DNA of 45,278 nucleotides from Gammaproteobacteria bacterium LSUCC0112 (lineage in GTDB: Bacteria; Pseudomonadota; Gammaproteobacteria; Pseudomonadales; Pseudohongiellaceae). This document shows positions 27,017 through 33,959 of the stretch, piece after piece. The position numbers and the translations under genes were made by a program. Below the pieces are notes generated by a model that saw nothing but the letters and a program-made list of their open reading frames with translations, was not told where the DNA came from and searched no databases. The stretch is taken from positions 270,183 through 315,460 of the forward strand of contig SPIB01000004.1 of the NCBI GenBank assembly GCA_004535785.1. The letters run 5' to 3'. The number at the start of each line of letters is the position of its first letter. Within the stretch, counting starts at the first letter, position 1.

Positions 27017-27071
27017 TCGCTGTCCTTTGTGTCAGACGGATCAGACTGATTGAGTTCAAGGTCAATTTGCG

Positions 27072-27132
27072 TATGACAATGGTATGACTCGGATATGACA
27101 GTGATGTGACCGTCATATTACAGAACGATGAC
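27072..27132 (-). promoter_or_regulatory. Pho-box-like array upstream of gspD
   Basis: On the plus strand six hexamers start exactly every 11 bp: TATGAC at 27072, 27083 and 27094, TGTGAC at 27105, TATTAC at 27116 and GATGAC at 27127. Read in the gspD direction, CTGTCATATCCGAGTCAT (27084-27101) matches the PhoB box CTGTCATAWAWCTGTCAY at 14 of 18 positions. Tandem 11-bp direct repeats are how PhoB dimers bind. The array ends 56 bp upstream of the gspD ATG, a fitting distance for an activated promoter. Confidence 0.72.
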
Positions 27133-27153
27133 AATCCGAGTGCAGACGTGCTG

Positions 27154-28071
27154 TTACAAACGAGTTCTGTCGAGTTGCACAGTTAATAGCACATCATCGC
27201 GGACGACTTGTAATGCCAGCATTTGTGCAGTGGATAACTGCTCCATCAATTGCGGAAGTTGTGCCGGATTTTCCAGTGCCGCTCCGTTAACACCCGTGAT
27301 CAGATCGCCTTGACGCAAACCCGCCGCACTCAAAAAATCCTGACGACTGCCATGACGAATTTGTAGGCCACGCAGTGCGCCAGCGCGAGCACTGTCTTGC
27401 GACTCAAATACCGGCTGAATACGCACCAGATCGGTAAATGCCTGAGTGGAGAATGTCCCGGATGCTGCCGCCACATCAAGCACTTGCACACTATTGCCTT
27501 GTTGCAGATTTTCCGCCGGGGCCGCACCTTGCCTGACCTGTGCATCAGGACGGGCAGGCGCCTCATCCATTCGCAAGGTCTCAGTCAGACCATTGTTATC
27601 CAGCAACACGTAGGTCTGATAGACCGCTTGCAGTACAACACTGCCCGGCATATCGGCGATACTGTCGCCGGGTTTGTATCCCTGTTGACTATCACCGCTG
27701 GCGATGATGGCGCGTGACTGCTGTGGGTCACTGCTCAGCACAGCACCTTTTAATGTCAAGGACAGGCGTGTCTGTTCTGCCGTCGTATCCGCATTGATCG
27801 CACTGCCGGTTATAGGGCGCTGGCCCTGCGTCTGTAAACCAAATACAGACTGCAGTCGCGCCAGATCAATACTGTCTGCCGAGTCAGCCATGATATTGGA
27901 CGGTGGTTCCACCACAAAAAAAGTTTCAGTGGCAGACACGTTCACATCCGATGCCAGTACATGCCAGACAAGGCCAGCAACGTGTGTCGCTGACCATGCG
28001 AGCATACCCGCTGTCGCCAGCAGGCTTGCCATCGTTACCACTGACATCTTTTTGATGTTCAGAACTTCCAT
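27154..28071 (-). CDS. gspC: Type II secretion system protein C
   Basis: A 305-residue bitopic protein: membrane helix (MASLLATAGMLAWSATHV), a periplasmic HR domain around LARLQSVFGLQ and LTLKGAVLSSDPQQSRAIIA, then a PDZ domain near the end (QIRHGSRQDFLSAAGLRQGD, ITGVNGAALENPAQLPQLM). GspC couples the platform to GspD and helps select substrates. The start codon lies 13 bp inside the TonB receptor gene, so its translation is tied to that receptor. A 137-bp gap with a Pho-box array separates it from gspD. Confidence 0.92.
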   Translation of the reverse strand: MEVLNIKKMSVVTMASLLATAGMLAWSATHVAGLVWHVLASDVNVSATETFFVVEPPSNIMADSADSIDLARLQSVFGLQTQGQRPITGSAINADTTAEQTRLSLTLKGAVLSSDPQQSRAIIASGDSQQGYKPGDSIADMPGSVVLQAVYQTYVLLDNNGLTETLRMDEAPARPDAQVRQGAAPAENLQQGNSVQVLDVAAASGTFSTQAFTDLVRIQPVFESQDSARAGALRGLQIRHGSRQDFLSAAGLRQGDLITGVNGAALENPAQLPQLMEQLSTAQMLALQVVRDDVLLTVQLDRTRL

Positions 28072-30737
28072 TGCAGATCCACACGGACACGGGAGCCGCT
28101 GTCAACTTCGATGATTTTGACGTCATCCTGCAGGAACTCTCTATCCTCATCCAACAGATTCTGTGCACGCAGACGCACCGTGATTCTGTCCGTGGGGAAA
28201 TAAGAGTAGGTCAGATCCAATGAGTTAAACGGGCTTTCATACGCATCGGGCGCAGGAGAACGTCCGCCGTAGAAGATGCGCTCGCCAAACACGTTATACA
28301 ACACTGAGGCAGAGTGTTTACCATTGTCCGAGTCAAAACCTAACTGGGTATTCACTACATATTCAGAATGACCGGTCAAACGACGTTGCAAACTGGTTTG
28401 TGAGGCAGCAGCATTGAAACTGATTTCAGAATCACTCAAAACCACGTTGCCACTGACAAAAAATCCGCGACCGATATTTTTTAAACCCTCAAACTCAACA
28501 CCGTAAATCTCACCGGCCAGCGCATTTTCAAAACTCAGCAAACGACCATCCTGCGGACCTGGGCGCTGGACTCGCTCTATAGGGTTGCTGATGTCTTTGT
28601 GGAACAGTGACACTGTCAGGTTGTCGCCATTGTCAAAAAACAACTCGGTTCGTAGATCGATATGGTCGATCTCAGAGAACTTCAGGTTCGGGTTACCCTG
28701 TACACGGTCATTCAACTCCGGGTCGATAAACTGGATGTCAGCAAACTCGCGCAGATCCGGGCGCACGACTGTTTTGCCATAACCCAGTCGAACCTGGAAG
28801 TTCTCAGTGCCAAACAACCCATCACGCATGTACGTCAACGCTGCTGCCGGATAAAAATCATCTTCACGCAGAGCATAGTTCTGATCGGGCTGGTTCATCT
28901 GCGCGATGATGGCATTCAGAGAATCGCCCTTGAAGTCGAGCAAATCGAGTGGCAACACCCCGCGGGAGAAATCCTCCCATCGCAGGCCTGCCGTTACTCG
29001 CCAGTTATCCATAAAAAATGCATCCACAGAACCAAAGGCGGCCGCCTTGGTCTCACCGGCGATATAACTTTCTGTGCCGAAATTGGAGCCCATGCCGAGG
29101 AAAAAGCCATTGGTCAGATCCTGCAGATTCTGGTCACCAAACACTTGAGAAGGCAGACCATCACGACCGACGGCGCCCATCACAATATTGGCGGTGTAAC
29201 CATAATATTCGCGCGCCTTGTTGCTGCGATGATAGCCACCACTGATGGTGCCATTGGTGAATCCGAGATCAAACTGCGCATCAACCTGATAACCCATGCT
29301 CTCTACCGTATCCTCAAGATCAAGGAAGGAGAATTGCGCAGAGGAGCCGGTGTTGACTTGCGTGAGCAACACTTGATTGGTTGCCGGATTTAACAGGTTA
29401 GTAGCCTGAACAGACGTACCGTTAGGCACACTGGTGCCCGCCCGCGCATCTGAGTAGAACCAGTTCACATCGATGCTGGTAATGGATTCCATAAAATCCG
29501 GGAAGCCAAAGCGATCCAGATCGTAGCGTTCAAATCGGTGCTCGCCGGTCAACTGATGTACTTCCAGTTCGCGCTTTTCAAGACGCGTTTCATTGGTGCG
29601 ACGCTGACGTCCACCAGCCTGCTGGAAGTCGGGGTTAAATCCGAGCACGATCGACGACAGGTCTTCATCGTCCTGCAACAGATAGCTGTTAGTACCGATT
29701 GTGTGTCGGTCCTGCCAGGTTGCGCTGAGATTGACCGCAGCCGTCATGCTTTCGTTGGTGAACGTGCGGCGGGTATCACTGAACGACTCTTCCGGATTAG
29801 AAAATGTACGTTCAAATTGATCGGCATTGCGGGTTGACTCGCCAATGCCAACACTGGCCAACGCGCCGACCGACAGGTCATTGGTGACATCCCAGGCGTT
29901 GCCTGCAGTCACAGAAAAATTGGTGTCTGGCTTCAAAGAACGCTCGGCTTCGATACCGATATCGCGATTCAGTGCACGCATCAGATCACGGTTAATCTGA
30001 ATGCCGGTCGCTTGCTGTGCTGCGGTCGGCGTGCCAACGCCGGGAAATTCAAAACGAGTGATATTGGATGGGCTGATATCACCCTGATACTTGTTAATCG
30101 CATCGCGGATTGACGCAGGCATATCGCCCTGATCACCCAGATTGCGCAAACCTTTGCCTGAACTCTCTGAGTCCCAGCCCGTGCCCACTGACACATCAAA
30201 CACCAGATCATCCGGTGTGCCACGTGTGCGGATATCAACATTACCGCCACCAAATGCAGCCGGCTGATCAGCAGAGTAGGCCTTGTGGATTTTCACGGAC
30301 TCAAGAATCGAGGCCGGAATGTAGTCCAATGGAATCACGTTGCGACTGAGTTCGGGTGACGGAATTTCGGCGCCATTCAATGTGGCACTGGAGTAACGTT
30401 CGCCAAGACCACGCACATAAATGTATTTGCCATCCACAAGCGTCAGCCCGGTTACCCGACGCAGCGCCATGGCGACATCTGAGTCACCTGCCCGGGAGAT
30501 CTGCTCCACGCCTACAACCTCGGCAGCAAACGGCTGTTCAACACGCTCCATCACAATCGAACGTGCAGCGTCGCGTAATCGCCCCATCACCACAATCTCA
30601 TCAATTTGTGGTGGTGCAACCTGGGTCGCGCCAGCATCCTGAGCCAACACCACTGAAGGAAAAAAAGTTGGGCCTGCCACTATCAGGGCCACCGCCAACG
30701 CCAATTCTCGCTTCTGCCAATTCAACGTTTTTTTCAT
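28059..30737 (-). CDS. TonB-dependent outer-membrane receptor
   Basis: An 892-residue receptor with signal peptide (cut near VVLAQ), a TonB-box-like IDEIVVMG and a plug domain with DVAMALRRVTGLTLVDGKY, YVRGLGERYSSATLNGAEI and PSPELSRNVIPLDYIPASI. A 22-strand barrel follows, ending SRVRVDLQWKF with the terminal Phe needed for assembly. It belongs to the group that begins with a plug resembling carboxypeptidase-linked receptors, often found beside beta-helix lipoproteins. The ligand is unknown. The gene order lipoprotein-receptor-gspC and the Pho-box-like array upstream suggest a phosphorus compound (inference). Confidence 0.93.
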   Translation of the reverse strand: MKKTLNWQKRELALAVALIVAGPTFFPSVVLAQDAGATQVAPPQIDEIVVMGRLRDAARSIVMERVEQPFAAEVVGVEQISRAGDSDVAMALRRVTGLTLVDGKYIYVRGLGERYSSATLNGAEIPSPELSRNVIPLDYIPASILESVKIHKAYSADQPAAFGGGNVDIRTRGTPDDLVFDVSVGTGWDSESSGKGLRNLGDQGDMPASIRDAINKYQGDISPSNITRFEFPGVGTPTAAQQATGIQINRDLMRALNRDIGIEAERSLKPDTNFSVTAGNAWDVTNDLSVGALASVGIGESTRNADQFERTFSNPEESFSDTRRTFTNESMTAAVNLSATWQDRHTIGTNSYLLQDDEDLSSIVLGFNPDFQQAGGRQRRTNETRLEKRELEVHQLTGEHRFERYDLDRFGFPDFMESITSIDVNWFYSDARAGTSVPNGTSVQATNLLNPATNQVLLTQVNTGSSAQFSFLDLEDTVESMGYQVDAQFDLGFTNGTISGGYHRSNKAREYYGYTANIVMGAVGRDGLPSQVFGDQNLQDLTNGFFLGMGSNFGTESYIAGETKAAAFGSVDAFFMDNWRVTAGLRWEDFSRGVLPLDLLDFKGDSLNAIIAQMNQPDQNYALREDDFYPAAALTYMRDGLFGTENFQVRLGYGKTVVRPDLREFADIQFIDPELNDRVQGNPNLKFSEIDHIDLRTELFFDNGDNLTVSLFHKDISNPIERVQRPGPQDGRLLSFENALAGEIYGVEFEGLKNIGRGFFVSGNVVLSDSEISFNAAASQTSLQRRLTGHSEYVVNTQLGFDSDNGKHSASVLYNVFGERIFYGGRSPAPDAYESPFNSLDLTYSYFPTDRITVRLRAQNLLDEDREFLQDDVKIIEVDSGSRVRVDLQWKF

Positions 30738-30774
30738 GATATCAATCCGTTTCCGTCAATTTTCTCAAGCCAGC

Positions 30775-30805
30775 GCGGGGATAAGACCTGGTGCCTTATC
30801 CCCGC
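30775..30805 (-). promoter_or_regulatory. Intercistronic stem-loop between lipoprotein and receptor genes
   Basis: A perfect 11-bp stem, GCGGGGATAAG paired with CTTATCCCCGC, has a 9-nt loop. It lies between the lipoprotein stop (30842) and the receptor ATG (30737). No U-run follows on the minus strand, so it is more likely an attenuating or mRNA-stabilising hairpin that lets the lipoprotein be made in excess over the receptor than a full terminator. Confidence 0.6.
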
Positions 30806-30841
30806 TTGTTTACTTGATCTCAAACCTCACAAGCGTGGGTA

Positions 30842-32491
30842 TTACAGCCCAGTCGTCCAGCCGGACACCCAGTCTTGACCTGTTTTTACCGCACCGATGA
30901 AGTCAACGGCCTCAAAGAAAGAGCTACTGCCGGCTGATCCAAGTGACGGAACCGCTGCTGCCGCGAAGCTGTCACGAAGACGGGTAACATCAAACACCGG
31001 CACAGTAACCGCTGCACCCGCTGCTGTGGTCATGGATGGTGCAGTGATGTAAGCACGTGGTGTCGTCGGGCTCAGGCCAGTGATAATGGTTGCTGGCAAA
31101 TTTGCCGCTCCATCTACCACGGCGTTACCGTTGGCCAGCCAATAGCTGCGAAGATCAAGACCTGTACTGGAAGCGATTTTCAGCGCTTCAGTGCACGCTA
31201 CGACGTTGCCAGTGGCCACTGAAAAACCAGACTGCACACCGGCGACAGTTTGAGTGTGCTCAATTTCGAAGCACTCATTACTTGCCATGCCAGTGGCATT
31301 GGACGTGATGATGGAGTTGTACATTTCGAAGTAAGAACCTTCACGGAACAAGGGTCCTTCGGCATCCCCCTTGGAGCTGGGCGCGGTGCCTCCATTGGTA
31401 TCCACGTTTGATGTAATGCAGGTCATGTTCGATATACGGCCTTTGGTGAATGGCGCGATATTGTCTGGTAAGGAATCACCGGTGTTATCCGCTTCGATAC
31501 AACGGTTAGAGCCAGAGGTCTGCACAATCAATGCAAACTGAATGTCACCGACCCACCCTTCTGAGAAGTCGATTGAGTCATCGCCAACGTTGACGTTGAC
31601 GGTGTACTTCAGATCAACCGCACCACCAAACATTTCGATGCCGTCGTCCAGTGTGGTGAAAGTCTGCACGTACTCCAGTGTCGTGCCTGAACCAACAGCA
31701 TTCAGTGTCAACCCATTCAACTCGTTACCATCAACAACCTCATAACCCGCGTGACGAATTTGAACATAACGCAGGATGCCTGAGTTCTCGGCGTTGTTAT
31801 TGCCGCCGTAGCTGGCCGGACGGCCTTCTGCGGTCACATGGCAGTTGTGCACATTGTTTGACGTTGCAGCACGATCAGCATCGGTGCATTTATTGGTAAT
31901 GCCATTACCATTGATCTGTACACCGCCCCACAGACCACGATCTGCCTGAGTAGCCTGACCATCACGCAAATCTTTGACGGCGCTGAAAATAATCGGTGCC
32001 TGACGGGTACCGTCAGCAATAATACGTGAACCGCGCGCCACTCGAACGTAATCTTCCGGATTCTGGAACGCAATGCGCGAACCGGCACTGATCGTCAGGC
32101 TGGGACCTTCACCATCCTGTGGAATACGAACACCTTGCGCTGCCGAGTTAGCATTGATGTCCCGACCCACAAACAAACTGTCTTCAAATATATGCAGGCC
32201 ATTGTTTGGCAGTGCATTAATGACCAAATCCGTGGTCAGTGGGCGAGTGTCGCTCACAAAGGTATTGGAGTAGGTGCAATTATTACCGGCGAAGGCGCCC
32301 TGAACTGACTGACCTGATACGGTATAACTTGCACAAGGATTCACGACTGCAACTGGACCGGGGGGATTGGTCACCGTGGAGTTATTAGAGTTGGCGACGG
32401 ACGTTGTTGGCGCCAGTGTCACTCCACCACCATCACACGCGGTTACGGCTGCTGCGAGCAGGCTGACACTGAACAGGGTCTTGATGTTCAT
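30842..32491 (-). CDS. Secreted beta-helix lipoprotein, candidate T2SS substrate
   Basis: About 549 residues. The leader MNIKTLFSVSLLAAAVTAC ends in a lipobox and the mature protein begins CDGGG. Asp at +2 normally holds a lipoprotein in the inner membrane; pullulanase uses this before T2SS export. The rest looks like a parallel beta-helix: RGSRIIADGTRQAPIIFSAV, GLWGGVQINGNG, GILRYVQIRHAGYEV, DDGIEMFGGAVDLKYTV, with a Trp-rich end (QDWVSGWTTGL). Such proteins accompany TonB receptors in many Proteobacteria and Bacteroidetes. ATG 32491 gives a proper leader with GGAG 11 bases upstream; a nearer in-frame ATG at 32500 is possible. Function is unproven; ligand capture at the surface fits. Confidence 0.78.
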   Translation of the reverse strand: MNIKTLFSVSLLAAAVTACDGGGVTLAPTTSVANSNNSTVTNPPGPVAVVNPCASYTVSGQSVQGAFAGNNCTYSNTFVSDTRPLTTDLVINALPNNGLHIFEDSLFVGRDINANSAAQGVRIPQDGEGPSLTISAGSRIAFQNPEDYVRVARGSRIIADGTRQAPIIFSAVKDLRDGQATQADRGLWGGVQINGNGITNKCTDADRAATSNNVHNCHVTAEGRPASYGGNNNAENSGILRYVQIRHAGYEVVDGNELNGLTLNAVGSGTTLEYVQTFTTLDDGIEMFGGAVDLKYTVNVNVGDDSIDFSEGWVGDIQFALIVQTSGSNRCIEADNTGDSLPDNIAPFTKGRISNMTCITSNVDTNGGTAPSSKGDAEGPLFREGSYFEMYNSIITSNATGMASNECFEIEHTQTVAGVQSGFSVATGNVVACTEALKIASSTGLDLRSYWLANGNAVVDGAANLPATIITGLSPTTPRAYITAPSMTTAAGAAVTVPVFDVTRLRDSFAAAAVPSLGSAGSSSFFEAVDFIGAVKTGQDWVSGWTTGL

Positions 32492-32580
32492 TTTTGGCAT
32501 ATCTCCTTGTCTGGATTTCAATTCTCAGTCGATTCATGTGGTCGGGTCGGTTACAGTGCCGACGCAGACTTAAAACGTGC

Positions 32581-32595
32581 GTGCCATGATGGCAC
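32581..32595. promoter_or_regulatory. 15-bp palindrome in the lipoprotein leader region
   Basis: GTGCCAT-G-ATGGCAC is a palindrome apart from its centre base. It lies about 90 bp upstream of the lipoprotein ATG and downstream of the Pho-box-like array, so it may be an operator or an RNA hairpin in the 5' leader. The rest of the 32492-32808 gap holds the array and a second dyad near the divergent gene. Confidence 0.4.
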
Positions 32596-32638
32596 TGGAC
32601 GCCATAACGACGCGGTGCAATATTGTTGCCTGTTGCGC

Positions 32639-32678
32639 GTGACAGATTAGTGACGACTGAATGACCTGCCCGCGACAC
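32639..32678 (-). promoter_or_regulatory. Pho-box-like array upstream of the lipoprotein-receptor-gspC unit
   Basis: TGAC cores start at 32640, 32651 and 32662 on the plus strand, with a CGAC at 32673, again at exact 11-bp steps. In the gene direction TCGTCACTAATCTGTCAC (32639-32656) matches the PhoB box at 14 of 18 positions. The array ends about 150 bp upstream of the lipoprotein start, and a CAATAT that could serve as a -10 element lies just downstream. Second such array in the locus. Confidence 0.6.
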
Positions 32679-32761
32679 AAAAAAAAAGAGCAATAAACTA
32701 TTTAAAACAGCAGGTTACAAAAGAAAATTGACAGTGTTAGAGATATTTTTTACCGGTTTTT

Positions 32762-32777
32762 ATGACAGTATTGTCAT
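32762..32777. promoter_or_regulatory. ATGACA-N4-TGTCAT dyad upstream of the persulfide dioxygenase gene
   Basis: A perfect 6-4-6 inverted repeat 31 bp before the ATG at 32809, in the place of a promoter or operator. It could be the site of a sulfide-responsive repressor. On the minus strand its CTGTCATAAAA also equals one Pho-box unit, without a second good unit. Confidence 0.4.
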
Positions 32778-32808
32778 TTTTGAGTAAACATTTTGAGGGT
32801 AATGCACC

Positions 32809-33864
32809 ATGATTTTTCGTCAGCTTTACGATGCAGTTTCGTCCACGTACACCTATTTGTTAGCCGATGAAATCTCGCGTGAGGCACTGCTGATCGACCC
32901 GGTATTTGAGCAAGTACACCGCGATCTGGCCTTGCTCCGGGAATTGAATTTGACATTAAAAATCGTGGCAGATACCCACGCACACGCCGACCATGTCACT
33001 GCCGCGTGGATACTGAAACAAAAAACCGGCTGCCTGATTGCGCTGGCAGCGGCTGTCGGTGCCGAAAACGTGGATATCCCTTTGGTACATGGCGATGTCA
33101 TTGGTGTTGACGGAGTCAGGTTGGAGGTACGGGCAACGCCGGGACACACCGAAGGCTGTCTGAGTTTTGTGCTGGACGACCAAAGCATGGTATTTACCGG
33201 CGATACCTTGCTGATTCGCGGCTGCGGCCGCAGTGACTTTCAGCAAGGTGATGCGGCACGCCTGTATCACTCAATCACCCAGCAGATATTTGTGTTGCCC
33301 GACAACTGCGCGATTTATCCGGCCCATGATTACAACGGGCGGACGCGCTCATCAGTCGCGGAAGAAAAGACCCATAATCCCAGAGTGGGTGGCGATGCCA
33401 ACGAACGCGACTTTGTGCAGTACATGAATGCCATGCAGCTGCCGCATCCCAAAAAGATCGACGAAGCCCTGCCCGCCAATATGCGCAGCGGTATGCCCGC
33501 TGACGGCAAACTGCCAGACGAACCAGACTGGGCAGACATCCGTGTCAGTTTTGCGGGCATTCCGGAGGTCGAGCCGGAGTGGGTGATACAGAATCAACCG
33601 TCCGTCACCATACTGGATGTGCGTGACAACGACGAAATCGATGAATCACTGGCAGGGCTGAATAATCTGCTGCATATACCGCTTGGTGAGTTGCGGGCTC
33701 GCGTAGACGAAGTGCCCAAAGACAAGCCGGTGGTTACGCTCTGCCGGTCCGGCAAACGCTCGTCATTGGCGCTTGGCATCCTGAAAGCAGCCGGACATGA
33801 ACAACTGGCCAATATTCAGGGGGGCATCCTGCACTGGCATCATACAAACTTGTACAAATATTGA
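32809..33864 (+). CDS. Persulfide dioxygenase-rhodanese fusion (MBL fold)
   Basis: A 351-residue two-domain enzyme. The N-terminal ETHE1-like metallo-beta-lactamase domain has the iron-binding HAHADH (His57, His59, Asp61, His62), GHTEG, GDTLLIRGCGRSDF and YPAHDYNGR. A C-terminal rhodanese domain has its active Cys312 in TLCRSGKRS. Such fusions oxidise glutathione persulfide to sulfite and shuttle sulfane sulfur, detoxifying sulfide in the cytoplasm. ATG 32809 follows GAGGG. No sulfide:quinone reductase is nearby. The final codons overlap the dyad shared with the kinase and adhesin promoters. Confidence 0.93.
   Translation: MIFRQLYDAVSSTYTYLLADEISREALLIDPVFEQVHRDLALLRELNLTLKIVADTHAHADHVTAAWILKQKTGCLIALAAAVGAENVDIPLVHGDVIGVDGVRLEVRATPGHTEGCLSFVLDDQSMVFTGDTLLIRGCGRSDFQQGDAARLYHSITQQIFVLPDNCAIYPAHDYNGRTRSSVAEEKTHNPRVGGDANERDFVQYMNAMQLPHPKKIDEALPANMRSGMPADGKLPDEPDWADIRVSFAGIPEVEPEWVIQNQPSVTILDVRDNDEIDESLAGLNNLLHIPLGELRARVDEVPKDKPVVTLCRSGKRSSLALGILKAAGHEQLANIQGGILHWHHTNLYKY
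33842..33857. promoter_or_regulatory. Shared dyad, copy A (upstream of DUF6701 gene)
   Basis: ATACAAACTTGTACAA fits the pattern WTACAWAYTTGTACAR also found at 38433 and 41127. It overlaps the last codons of the persulfide dioxygenase gene and lies about 100 bp before the next start. This copy is partly coding, so it is the weakest of the three. Confidence 0.4.
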
Positions 33865-33959
33865 AGTGATAACACACTGATTTAACTGATATAAGTTGAC
33901 TTTTAACTGCTTCGGTTCAACTTTCCGTGTTTCACTTATCCGCAGCACGCGCAGCGATA

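Noticed and set aside
28662-29393. Plus-strand frame of 243 codons inside the TonB receptor
   Set aside because: Antisense to the barrel coding region, which is intact and conserved in pattern; no ribosome site.
32757-32768. A third Pho box in front of the persulfide dioxygenase gene
   Set aside because: One unit (CTGTCATAAAA) is perfect but the adjoining 11-bp unit does not match, and the next TGTCA-like core is 34 bp away, out of phase.
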